A stretch of 64,000 nt of DNA from Caballeronia zhejiangensis (GTDB taxonomy: Bacteria; Pseudomonadota; Gammaproteobacteria; Burkholderiales; Burkholderiaceae), in contig NZ_JFHD01000005.1 in NCBI RefSeq assembly GCF_000698575.1, positions 215,530 through 279,529 of the forward strand. The letters run 5' to 3'. The first letter of the stretch is position 1, and each line of letters begins with the position of its first letter. The notes beneath the pieces were generated by a model, which saw only the letters and a program-made list of their open reading frames with translations, searched no databases and was not told the DNA's origin. This document shows, in pieces, positions 1-9,185 of the stretch. The translations under genes and the position numbers were made by a program.

Positions 1-444
1 GTTCTCGACGCACAGCTTCACCGGCTCGTCGCCGGCTTCGAAATCGCGATCGATCAGCAGACGATTCAACGAGCCGCCCGCGACGAGCGGCTCGAAGATG
101 CGTTCGTCGTAGAGCACGTCGGCGTCCATCAGGAGGACGTCGCCGCCGCGCGTCATCGCGTCGCGCGCGGTGTGCACGGACAGCACGCTGCCGAGCGTGA
201 ATTCGTCGTTGACGACGATTTCCGTCTTCGGCTTCCAGTCGATCGCCGCAAGCTCCGCCTCGATCTGCTCGCTCTTGAAGCCGGTCACGAAGACGACTTC
301 ATCGACGTTCGCGGCTTTCAGAAAGTGCAGATGGCGTTCGAGCAACGATGCATCACCAAAGCGCAGCAGACACTTCGGCTTTTGCTGGCCTTCGGGCTGA
401 ACGAGGCGCAAGCCCATCCCGGCCGCAAGAATAATTGCGCGCAT
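1..444 (-). CDS. Sugar/alcohol-phosphate nucleotidyltransferase (3' part beyond window)
   Basis: The reading frame stays open to the left edge, so only the first 148 residues are present. The N-terminus MRAIILAAGMGLRL followed by KPKCLL is the nucleotide-binding signature of the NTP-transferase fold, and LLMDADVLY near residue 105 carries the metal-binding Asp. Family members join a nucleoside triphosphate to a phosphorylated alcohol, sugar or phosphonate (LicC-like phosphocholine, inositol-phosphate or PntC-like phosphonate cytidylyltransferases). The start has a Shine-Dalgarno-like GAAGGGAA and lies 24 bp after the preceding membrane gene. Its place downstream of a CDP-alcohol phosphotransferase makes a CDP-activated product the best guess, but the substrate cannot be read from this fragment. 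Confidence 0.8.
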   Translation of the reverse strand, partial: MRAIILAAGMGLRLVQPEGQQKPKCLLRFGDASLLERHLHFLKAANVDEVVFVTGFKSEQIEAELAAIDWKPKTEIVVNDEFTLGSVLSVHTARDAMTRGGDVLLMDADVLYDERIFEPLVAGGSLNRLLIDRDFEAGDEPVKLCVEN

Positions 445-468
445 GCTTGTGTTCCCTTCGTGGGTGGG

Positions 469-1485
469 TCAGTCGATATCCGGCACGCGCGCGAGACGGC
501 GGCGCTGCCAGCCTTTTTCAACGAAATGCAGATAGACGATGCCCGGCACGCCGAGCAGCAGTTCGCGCGCGCGCTTAGCAAGCGACAGCGCGAGCGCCGC
601 TTCCGGCGGCAAGCCGACCAGACGCGCAAGCAGCAGATAGCCGCCTTCCTGCACGCCGAGCGAGCCGGGAATGGCGAAGGCCGCGCCGCGAATCGCCTGG
701 CCGAGACTTTCGAGCAGCAACGCTTCCGCCCAGCCGACCGGATGGCCGAGCAGATGCAGCGCAAGCCACACTTCGCCCGTGCCGACGATCCAGCCGACGA
801 GACTCAGCCCGAAGCTCGCCGCGACCTTGCCGCGCTCGCGATACATCTCGTGGACGGCGGCGTCGACGGCTTCGGCGCGCGTGACGAGCGACGACCAGTC
901 GCGCTTCGCCGAGAACTTCGCGGCGATGCCGGACGCAAAGCGCATCGCGCGGCCGAAGAGACCGCGCCGCTGCGCGAGATAGAAACCGAAGATCATCAGA
1001 CCGATCACGCCGATCACCGCGAGCACGGCGATCGTGACCGTCGATGACGAGCCGCCCGCCGCATAGCCTGTCAGCAGCACGACGCCGATCAGCGCGAAGA
1101 TCAGTTGCGCGACGGTCTGCATCGTCGTGCTGACGGTGATGACGGCGGCCGCGTCGCGCGCGCGCATGCCGCGCTGCGCGAGATAGCGGACCATCAGCAT
1201 CGGCCCGCCGATCTGGCCCGCTGGCATCAGGCTATTGACCGATTCGCCGGCCCAGCGCGCGAGCAAGGCGTCGCGCAGGGACACGTCGCGTTCCTTGCTG
1301 GAGAAGAGCACGCTGATCGCGCCGGCATCGACGACGAGCGGCACGAAGTGAAACGCCGCGACCGCGATCAATCCCCAGCCCGCCGCGGCCAGCGTCGATG
1401 CAACCGAACCGAAGCCTTGCCAGCCGAGCAGCGCGATGAACAGCACCACGCCGACCGACAGCAGGAATGTGCCCGCGCGGCTCAT
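469..1485 (-). CDS. YbhN/LPG-synthase-TM family membrane protein (flippase-like)
   Basis: A 338-residue integral membrane protein with about eight hydrophobic segments. It carries features of the lysylphosphatidylglycerol synthase transmembrane (UPF0104/YbhN) family: an early GESVNSLMPAGQIGG motif (about residues 80-95) and a late RGAAFAIPGSLGVQEGG motif (about residues 260-280). Such domains move or present lipids across the inner membrane; no aminoacyl-transfer domain is attached. The start codon overlaps the stop of the upstream oxygenase gene (ATGA), so translation is probably coupled. In context it may flip the lipid made by the neighbouring CDP-alcohol phosphotransferase; that role is inference. 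Confidence 0.78.
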   Translation of the reverse strand: MSRAGTFLLSVGVVLFIALLGWQGFGSVASTLAAAGWGLIAVAAFHFVPLVVDAGAISVLFSSKERDVSLRDALLARWAGESVNSLMPAGQIGGPMLMVRYLAQRGMRARDAAAVITVSTTMQTVAQLIFALIGVVLLTGYAAGGSSSTVTIAVLAVIGVIGLMIFGFYLAQRRGLFGRAMRFASGIAAKFSAKRDWSSLVTRAEAVDAAVHEMYRERGKVAASFGLSLVGWIVGTGEVWLALHLLGHPVGWAEALLLESLGQAIRGAAFAIPGSLGVQEGGYLLLARLVGLPPEAALALSLAKRARELLLGVPGIVYLHFVEKGWQRRRLARVPDID

Positions 1486-2294
1486 GCCTGTCCGTTCTTG
1501 CCGCCCTTGCGGCGAAAGACCTGCCTGAATCCGAAATACGCGATCGAGTCTTTCATGTTCGAGATGAAGCGCTGAAACGGACGCATGTTCGGGTTCGTCA
1601 CGTACTCGAACGTGAGCGACACGCGCATCTCGTTTTCGCCGAGCGGCGTGACGCGATGGCGCAGCTTGTCGCCGTCGAAAAACACGAACGCGCCGGGCGG
1701 ATATTGCACGGAGCCCGGCTGATCGGGAACCGCCGGATTCTTCGTGTGCAGTTCGTAATCGAGCTTGCAGGACGAATCGTCGATCACGCCGAGCAGGAGC
1801 GTGTAGCGGCGGCCATCGTAATACGACGTGTCGTAATGCCAGCCGATGTGGTCGCCGGGCTTCGTGTAAAAGTAAAGCGCGTAGGCGTGAGGATCGTCCT
1901 CCGGCGAGAGTTGCAGCTTGTCGCCGGTGATCGATTCCAGCCACTTGATGAGCGCTTCCGATCGATACAGGTCGGCGATGAACGGCGCGAGCTTGTCGAG
2001 CGTGTGACGGCTCACGCTGCCGCCCGCCTTGTGCCCCGGCAGATAGTTGCGGTTCACGGACGGCATCACGTCGTGCACGGCGGCGATCAGCCGCTCCGTG
2101 TAGTCGCGCGGCAGGAAGTCTTCGATATAGAGAAACGAGCCTTGCTGACCGTACTCGTCGCGCAGCTTCGGCGTCTGCAGCGCGGCGAGGCGCGCGTTCA
2201 TCGTCGAATCGATATCGCGCTTCGACGGGCGCGCGGTCGTCGCCGTCTGCGCCGGTTGTGTCAGCGTGCTCTCCGGAGTTGCCGTATCGCTCAT
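1482..2294 (-). CDS. 2-oxoglutarate/Fe(II)-dependent oxygenase
   Basis: A 270-residue protein with the double-stranded beta-helix metal site of the 2OG-Fe(II) oxygenase superfamily. His153-x-Asp155 (in GWHYDTSYYD) and His213 (in KLRHRV) form the iron triad, and Arg224 (EMRVSLTFEY) is placed to bind the 2-oxoglutarate carboxylate. The first 45 residues are polar and probably disordered. Homologous domains hydroxylate or halogenate small molecules, amino acids or lipids. Both ends overlap neighbours by ATGA, with the CDP-alcohol phosphotransferase before it and the YbhN-like gene after it. This coupling suggests it oxidises the headgroup or lipid made by this operon. The substrate is unknown. 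Confidence 0.82.
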   Translation of the reverse strand: MSDTATPESTLTQPAQTATTARPSKRDIDSTMNARLAALQTPKLRDEYGQQGSFLYIEDFLPRDYTERLIAAVHDVMPSVNRNYLPGHKAGGSVSRHTLDKLAPFIADLYRSEALIKWLESITGDKLQLSPEDDPHAYALYFYTKPGDHIGWHYDTSYYDGRRYTLLLGVIDDSSCKLDYELHTKNPAVPDQPGSVQYPPGAFVFFDGDKLRHRVTPLGENEMRVSLTFEYVTNPNMRPFQRFISNMKDSIAYFGFRQVFRRKGGKNGQA

Positions 2295-2989
2295 CTCACC
2301 GCCTGGAAATCTTTGTCGTCTTTTGCATGCGTGGCCTGCGCGCGGCGTTTCGTCTGCGCGACGACGCGCTGATAGTCCACCGCCACATAAATGGCGAAGA
2401 GCGGCGCGCCGATCGCCGCGGCGATCAGAAACGGCGTCATGCCGTTCAGAATGGTCACGAGCGGAAGCAGATACAGCACGTCTTCCGTTTCGAATCCGGC
2501 CAACGACGCCTGTTTCGTGCCCGACTTGCCGATCATCGATTCGATACGCATGCGCAGGAAAAAGATCAGCGCAACCGCCACGCCCGCCATGCCGCCGAGC
2601 CATTGGGCGGGCACGATCATCGACGGATGATGCACGGCCACGTAAAACCCGATGCCGAGGAACAGCAGCACCGTCACGAGCGCATCGCACGCGAGATCGT
2701 AGAAATGGCCGATCTTGCTCGACTGGCCGCTGATGCGCGCGAGTTCGCCGTCGGTGTGATCGACGAAATTCGACAGCGCGATCAGAAGCGCGCCGAGCGT
2801 GCACATCCAGAACTGGCCGAGCGACAGATACCACGCTCCAGCCAAGCCGATGGCGAGGCGCAGCGTGGTCAGATGGTTGGGCGTTACCGGCGTGCCGACG
2901 AGCGGCGTGACGAGACGGCGTGCGAGCCGCGCATCCCATGTGGTGGGCTCGGGAACGGCTTCAGGATTGGGCGGACACGATTTTGTCAT
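2291..2989 (-). CDS. CDP-alcohol phosphatidyltransferase family protein
   Basis: A 232-residue membrane enzyme carrying the complete CDP-alcohol phosphotransferase signature: Asp77-xx-Asp80-Gly81-xx-Ala84-Arg85, Gly94, Asp98 and Asp102. These residues bind two metals and the CDP moiety. Five to six hydrophobic segments follow. Enzymes of this family displace CMP from a CDP-activated donor (CDP-diacylglycerol, CDP-choline, CDP-inositol and similar) with an alcohol, at the inner membrane. It is the first gene of a minus-strand operon whose next three genes follow by overlap or within 24 bp, including a nucleotidyltransferase that could make its CDP-donor. It lacks obvious features marking it as PgsA or Pss, so a dedicated headgroup pathway is more likely. 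Confidence 0.88.
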   Translation of the reverse strand: MTKSCPPNPEAVPEPTTWDARLARRLVTPLVGTPVTPNHLTTLRLAIGLAGAWYLSLGQFWMCTLGALLIALSNFVDHTDGELARISGQSSKIGHFYDLACDALVTVLLFLGIGFYVAVHHPSMIVPAQWLGGMAGVAVALIFFLRMRIESMIGKSGTKQASLAGFETEDVLYLLPLVTILNGMTPFLIAAAIGAPLFAIYVAVDYQRVVAQTKRRAQATHAKDDKDFQAVR

Positions 2990-3176
2990 CCCGGGAATAT
3001 ATCGCTAATTGACCGAAGCTGCATATATTGCGGCCCGGCGCCGCCGCGATATTTCCCTGTTTAGTCAAGGGCGGCGGGCGTGTTTGAAACATTTCCCGAA
3101 GCCGTAAAAGGCAATGCTCACTGCGCATGACGGCAAAAAATTCCGATGCCGTTTTCGCGTCGATGCGACGGCCCGA

Positions 3177-3896
3177 TCAATCGACGGTTTTCGCTGCGGG
3201 CGCGGGTGCGACGCTGCGCTCGTTCGGTCCGGCCGACGCGGCCGTCTCGTTCGACATGCCGCCGCTCTTGTCCACCGGCAGCGTCACCGTTCTGACCGTG
3301 CCGTTACCGAGCGGAAAGTCCGCCAGCGCGCTGCGCACGAGATACGGCATCGCCTGATACAGCGACGGATCGCCCGTCGCGTTCACCGCCGTCACCTTGT
3401 ACGTCTCGCGGCCGGTCTTGCGGTCGTTCATGCGGATCTGCAGCGCGTGCGTATAGACCGGATAGCTCTGATCGACGTAACCCGTCGCGCCCCACGAACC
3501 GTACGGCCCCCACCCGCCCCACGGTCCGCCCCAGTATGGGCCGGCGCCCCACGGACCGTACATCGGCCACGGATCGTAGTAGACCGGTTGACGCACGGTC
3601 ACCATGTCGCCGCGAACCGAATAGGCGATCGCGATCTGATAGTTCGCGCTCGCCTCGGGCGCCTGACGGAAGTTGTACTTCGCGAGTTCGTTGGCGACGA
3701 GCGTCTCGTAGGTCGTCTGCTCGATGCTGTTCTGCTGCTCGCTCTTGCGCGTGAACGCGTAGGTGCGGGTCGCGTCGCTGCCGCTCCAGTCGGAGAATGC
3801 AGTGACCTGCGTCTGCACGTAGGTCGTGCAGCCGGCGAGCCACATCGCCGCCAGCATCAGCGGCCATGTGACGAGCGTCCTGATCGGGAATTTCAT
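3177..3896 (-). CDS. DUF4136-like lipoprotein
   Basis: A 239-residue exported lipoprotein. The N-terminus has two basic residues, a hydrophobic core and the lipobox WLAGC with Cys23 as the acylation site. The start at MKFPIRTL was chosen over an ATG 24 bp upstream because GAGGACGACC supplies a ribosome-binding site. The middle of the protein has a Gly/Trp/Pro/Tyr-rich stretch (about residues 115-140) as seen in several DUF4136 proteins, whose function is unknown. It is transcribed away from pepN, alone, upstream of the headgroup operon on the same strand with about 190 bp between them, so it is probably a separate unit. Confidence 0.75.
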   Translation of the reverse strand: MKFPIRTLVTWPLMLAAMWLAGCTTYVQTQVTAFSDWSGSDATRTYAFTRKSEQQNSIEQTTYETLVANELAKYNFRQAPEASANYQIAIAYSVRGDMVTVRQPVYYDPWPMYGPWGAGPYWGGPWGGWGPYGSWGATGYVDQSYPVYTHALQIRMNDRKTGRETYKVTAVNATGDPSLYQAMPYLVRSALADFPLGNGTVRTVTLPVDKSGGMSNETAASAGPNERSVAPAPAAKTVD

Positions 3897-4096
3897 GGTC
3901 GTCCTCACTTCGTTCAGCACCCTTCTCCGTTATAGACAGCACCGCCTTGCGTCGCATGGCGGCGTCCTTGTTTTGTGGGGTCCACGACGCGTGGCGCCGC
4001 CCGATTCACGATCGCCGGGCGGCTTGTACAATGATTCGACCAGGCGCGCACGCGCGAGACGCCGGCGCCGTTCAATCCAAACATGAAGATCTTGCC

Positions 4097-6814
4097 ATGT
4101 CTACCACGACCGCATCCGCTGTGATTCGCCGCCAGGACTACACGCCGCCCGCGTTCCTGATCGATTCCGTCGCGCTCGAATTCGACCTCGTGCCATCGCG
4201 CACGGTCGTGAAGAACACGATGAAGCTGCGGCGCAACCCCGACGCCCAAGGCGACGCATCGCGCCTCGAACTGATGGGCGAGCAGCTCGAATTCGTGAGC
4301 GCGGCGATCGACGGCGTCGCGCACGCGGATGTCCGCGTCAATGAAAACGGACTGTCCATCGGCAGTATTCCCGCGGATGCTTTCGAGCTTAGCATCGAGA
4401 GCATCTGCAATCCGGCCGAGAACACGACGCTCTCCGGACTTTACGTCTCCAGTGGCAACTTCTTCACGCAGTGCGAAGCCGAGGGCTTTCGGCGCATCAC
4501 CTACTTCCTCGATCGCCCGGATGTGATGGCTACCTACACCGTCACGCTGCGCGCCGACAAGACCGCGTGTCCGGTGCTGCTGTCGAACGGCAATCTGATC
4601 GAGGAAGGCGATCTGCCCGATGGCCGCCACTTCGCCAAATGGGAAGATCCGTTCAAGAAGCCGAGTTATCTGTTCGCGCTCGTCGCGGGCAAGCTCGTGT
4701 GCATCGAGGAACGCATCGAATCGGGCTCGGGCAAGGAAAAGCTGCTGCAAGTCTGGGTCGAGCCGCACGATCTCGACAAGACCCGTCACGCGATGGATTC
4801 GCTCATCAACTCGATCCGCTGGGACGAGAAGCGCTTCGGCCTCGAGCTCGATCTGGACCGCTTCATGATCGTCGCGGTGAGCGACTTCAACATGGGCGCG
4901 ATGGAGAACAAGGGCCTCAACATCTTCAATACGAAGTATGTGCTCGCAAACCCGGAAACCGCGACGGACACCGACTTCTCCAACATCGAGGCCGTGGTCG
5001 GCCACGAGTACTTCCATAACTGGACCGGCAATCGCGTAACCTGCCGCGACTGGTTCCAGTTGAGCCTGAAGGAAGGCCTGACCGTGTTTCGCGATCAGGA
5101 ATTTTCCGCCGATATGGCCGCCGGCGACGTCGAGGGCGCGGCGAGCGCCGCCGCGCGCGCGACCAAGCGCATCGAGGACGTGCGCGTGCTGCGTCAAATG
5201 CAGTTCGCCGAGGACGCCGGCCCGATGGCGCATCCGGTGCGCCCGGAAAGCTACGTCGAGATCAACAACTTCTACACGATGACCGTCTACGAAAAAGGCT
5301 CGGAAGTCGTGCGGATGTATCAGACGCTTTTCGGTCGCGACGGCTTCCGCCGCGGCATGGACCTGTATTTCAAGCGGTTCGACGGCCAGGCCGTGACCTG
5401 CGACGACTTCCGCCAGGCGCTCGCCGACGCGAATCATCGCGATCTCGCGCAATTCGAGCGCTGGTACAGCCAGGCGGGCACGCCGCGCGTGTCGGTGCGC
5501 GCAAATTACGACGCCGGGACGAAGCGCTACACGCTGACGCTCACGCAGGGTTACGGCGACGGGTCGGAAGCTGCGCGCGAAACGCAGAAGGGGCCGCTGC
5601 TGATTCCGTTCTCGGTCGGCCTGATCGGCCAGAACGGCGCGGACTTGCCGCTGCGCCTCGAAGGCGAGAAGGAACCGAACGGCACGACGCGCGTGCTCGA
5701 ATTCACGGAGCGCGAGCAGTCGTTCACTTTCGTCGACGTGAACGAGGCGCCGCTGCCGTCGCTGCTGCGCAATTTCTCCGCGCCGGTGATCGTCGAATAC
5801 GACTATACGAACGATGAACTCGCGTTCCTGCTCGCGCACGACAGCGATCCGTTCAACCGCTGGGAAGCCGGCCAGCGGCTCGCCACGCGCGAGTTGCTGG
5901 CGCTCGCCGAGCGCGCGGCCAAGGGCGAGGCGCTCGCCATCGACGATCAGGTGATCGCCGCGTTCGCCCGCGTGCTCGACGACACCACGCTCACGCCCGC
6001 CTTCCGCGAGCTCGCGCTGATGCTGCCGTCGGAGAGCTATCTGGCCGAGCAGATGACCGTGTCCGATCCCGCCGCCGTCCACGCTGCGCGCGTGTTCATG
6101 AGCCGCCGTCTCGCGTCGCAAATGCGCGACAAATGGCTCGCGACGTACGAAGCGAACCGCACGCCGGGCGAATATCGTCCGACGCCGGAAGACGCGGGCA
6201 AGCGCGGCCTGAAGAACCTCGCGCTCGCCTATCTCAGCCAGCTCGACGATCCGCGCGACGCCGTCAAGCTCGCGCAGGCGCAGTACGACGCCGCCAACAA
6301 CATGACCGACCGCTCGGCGGCGCTTTCCGCGCTGCTGCTTGCGAGCGCGACCAAGGGCGCGGATGCGACCGTCGCGGACGCGGCGCTCGCGGACTTCTAT
6401 CGCCGCTTCGAGAACGAGGCGCTCGTCATCGACAAGTGGTTCGCGCTTCAGGCGACGCAGCGCGGCGGTCCGGATCGCAAGGTAATCGAGATCGTGCGCA
6501 AGCTGATGCAGCATCCGGCGTTCAACATCAAGAATCCGAATCGCGCGCGCTCGCTGATCTTCAGCTTCTGCAGCGGCAATCCCGCGCAATTCCACGCCGC
6601 CGACGGCTCCGGCTACGCGTTCTGGGCCGAACAGGTGATCGCGCTCGACGCGCTCAATCCGCAGGTCGCGGCGCGGCTCGCACGCGGGCTCGAACTGTGG
6701 CGCCGCTTCACGCCGCAGTTGCGCGAGAAGATGCACGCGGCGTTGAGCGACGTCGCCGCGAAGGCGAAATCGCGCGACGTTCGCGAGGTCGTCGAAAAGG
6801 CGCTCGCTGCTTAA
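4097..6814 (+). CDS. pepN: Aminopeptidase N (M1 family alanyl aminopeptidase)
   Basis: A 905-residue cytosolic zinc metallopeptidase that removes N-terminal residues from peptides in the final steps of protein turnover. The exopeptidase motif GAMEN is at residues 267-271. The zinc site HEYFH is at 303-307, with the third ligand Glu326 in LKEGLTVF. The length fits the bacterial PepN type with an all-helical C-terminal domain. The start at MSTTTASAV was chosen because the sequence conserved in the family begins shortly after it; an out-of-frame ATG lies 14 bp upstream. A GC-rich hairpin follows the stop. It stands alone before fbp. Confidence 0.97.
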   Translation: MSTTTASAVIRRQDYTPPAFLIDSVALEFDLVPSRTVVKNTMKLRRNPDAQGDASRLELMGEQLEFVSAAIDGVAHADVRVNENGLSIGSIPADAFELSIESICNPAENTTLSGLYVSSGNFFTQCEAEGFRRITYFLDRPDVMATYTVTLRADKTACPVLLSNGNLIEEGDLPDGRHFAKWEDPFKKPSYLFALVAGKLVCIEERIESGSGKEKLLQVWVEPHDLDKTRHAMDSLINSIRWDEKRFGLELDLDRFMIVAVSDFNMGAMENKGLNIFNTKYVLANPETATDTDFSNIEAVVGHEYFHNWTGNRVTCRDWFQLSLKEGLTVFRDQEFSADMAAGDVEGAASAAARATKRIEDVRVLRQMQFAEDAGPMAHPVRPESYVEINNFYTMTVYEKGSEVVRMYQTLFGRDGFRRGMDLYFKRFDGQAVTCDDFRQALADANHRDLAQFERWYSQAGTPRVSVRANYDAGTKRYTLTLTQGYGDGSEAARETQKGPLLIPFSVGLIGQNGADLPLRLEGEKEPNGTTRVLEFTEREQSFTFVDVNEAPLPSLLRNFSAPVIVEYDYTNDELAFLLAHDSDPFNRWEAGQRLATRELLALAERAAKGEALAIDDQVIAAFARVLDDTTLTPAFRELALMLPSESYLAEQMTVSDPAAVHAARVFMSRRLASQMRDKWLATYEANRTPGEYRPTPEDAGKRGLKNLALAYLSQLDDPRDAVKLAQAQYDAANNMTDRSAALSALLLASATKGADATVADAALADFYRRFENEALVIDKWFALQATQRGGPDRKVIEIVRKLMQHPAFNIKNPNRARSLIFSFCSGNPAQFHAADGSGYAFWAEQVIALDALNPQVAARLARGLELWRRFTPQLREKMHAALSDVAAKAKSRDVREVVEKALAA

Positions 6815-6846
6815 GCGCTGTTTCGTCGGGAGTTTTTGGTGTTTAG

Positions 6847-6884
6847 CGGCCGCCGCGCGAGAACCTCGCGCGGCGGCCGTTCTC
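6847..6884 (+). terminator. Probable terminator hairpin after pepN
   Basis: A perfect 14-bp GC-rich stem (arms 6847-6860 and 6866-6879) with a 5-nt loop lies 33 bp after the pepN stop. The downstream T-run is weak (TTCTC), so it may be an inefficient terminator or a transcript-stabilising hairpin. Confidence 0.6.
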
Positions 6885-6979
6885 GCTTATGGCGGATGCA
6901 GGCGGTCGCTGTCACATGGAGCGGCCGGGTCGAGCGGTTAGAATCGTGAATATTCGTCTAACGCTCACGGAGCCTAAGC

Positions 6980-7999
<1,020 letters not shown>

Positions 8000-8095
8000 T
8001 CTAAGGTATTGCCAAAGCCAGAAAGGCTCTGCATAATCTCACTTCTTCGTTGCTGACGAACTAAACGAACGCAAAAAACGAAGAAAAAATTCGGA

Positions 8096-8171
8096 GCCGG
8101 AATAGCTCAGACGGTAGAGCAGCGCATTCGTAATGCGAAGGTCGGGGGTTCGATTCCTCTTTCCGGCACCA
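8096..8171 (+). tRNA. tRNA-Thr (CGT anticodon)
   Basis: A complete 76-nt cloverleaf with encoded CCA. Acceptor strands GCCGGAA and TTCCGGC pair perfectly, the anticodon loop is TTCGTAA with CGT at 8129-8131, and the T-arm has the standard GGTTCGATTCC pattern. It resembles thrW of enterobacteria. Confidence 0.97.
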
Positions 8172-8190
8172 CAAGAATTCAGGCAGTTCT

Positions 8191-8226
8191 AAAAACCCGC
8201 GATCACGCATGTGTCGCGGGTTTTTG
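8191..8226 (+). terminator. Rho-independent terminator of tRNA-Thr
   Basis: Inverted repeat AAAAACCCGCGA / TCGCGGGTTTTT, 20 bp after the tRNA, ending in a T-run. The mirrored A-run means it could work in both directions. Confidence 0.85.
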
Positions 8227-8801
8227 CTTTTTGCGCCGCGTTTCTCGAAACCCCCGCAATCTTTCGCACTTTCGCACTTTCGCAACGATCGCCATCGCGA
8301 CAACAGGTTTGCGATTCGAACCGAAAATCGGCTTCAGCGATTTCACATTCGGCAGCACCCGCGCGCCTGATTCGTCTTATATGTGCGCTTTCGTACAACA
8401 ACGAGCCATTTTCCGCTGCGCACCATGAAGCGTCAACGCTGGTTTCCCGGTATCGTTATATCCATAGAGGAAAAGCTACAGTTTAAGTACGCGCTGATGC
8501 CTTTCGGGGTACAGCCCAAGCTGGATGCGGCTCGCGGGGCGGCAGTCGCTAGGCGATAAAACGTAGTTTTTGCAGCAACGAATACAGCGGCCGGCAATCG
8601 ATTACCGAAGCCATTCCGGTCCCGACACGAACGATCATGCGTTCTTGATGAAACGCGCCGATTCGGCTCAAGCAGAAGCGGTGGCGATCCGATAACGCAT
8701 CTATGGAAGGAACCGTAATCGGCAATTCGGCTGCATGCGGCGGCGCAATAGCCGCATCGACCGTGTTAGCGCAATTGTTGTAGTCATTCAGGAGAGAAAT
8801 C
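8227..8801 (+). other. Intergenic region, no convincing gene
   Basis: About 575 bp between the tRNA-Thr terminator and a small gene. It has lower GC than its surroundings and short direct repeats (CGCACTTT twice near 8262-8280). Reading frames of 65-96 codons exist on both strands, but none has a good ribosome-binding site or recognisable protein character. The last 40 bp probably hold the leader of the small gene at 8802. Confidence 0.5.
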
Positions 8802-8951
8802 ATGGACGCAAAACCGACGAAAATCCCGACGCCCGACAAGGTGCTTTGTCCGGATCCGGAACCGGTTGGCGTCGAGTTTCTCGCGACGGAGCTGCCCGAG
8901 CATGTGCGCGCGTTCTTCGACGAACAGCGCGACTCGGCGCAGTCGAAGTAG
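8802..8951 (+). CDS. Small acidic hypothetical protein (49 aa)
   Basis: A 49-codon frame starting at ATG with a strong ribosome-binding site AGGAGAG 6 bp upstream. The protein begins MDAKPTKIPTPDK and ends EQRDSAQSK. It is acidic, has one Cys (position 16) and no membrane segment or signal peptide; residues 20-40 could form a short amphipathic helix. No family is recognised. The ribosome-binding site and codon usage favour a real gene. Confidence 0.55.
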   Translation: MDAKPTKIPTPDKVLCPDPEPVGVEFLATELPEHVRAFFDEQRDSAQSK

Positions 8952-9185
8952 GCGGACCCGCTGGATCACGCCGTCGTCGTGAGAACGACGCCCGCCGCGC
9001 GCGGCGCACTCGGATCATCCGGTCCGCACATGGCTCACGCCAGGACGCGTCGCGCCTCTCGTTCATGACCGCATCGGGGCGGGTCGTGCGCTACGGCTCG
9101 CCTCGTGAAATCCCCTCCGCCAGTTGGCTGCCGTCGTTCCCGTTTGACCGCGGTGCGCTATTCTGGCGCTTTTGCCCGGATCCCG

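Noticed and set aside
3914..6736. A 940-codon open frame antisense to pepN, rich in Arg, Ala and Glu
   Set aside because: High-GC genes often leave the opposite frame open. The pepN frame carries a full set of family motifs, and the antisense product has no recognisable domain.
8549..8839. A 96-codon minus-strand frame overlapping the 49-residue gene
   Set aside because: No ribosome-binding site, and its start lies inside the plus-strand small gene, which has a strong one.
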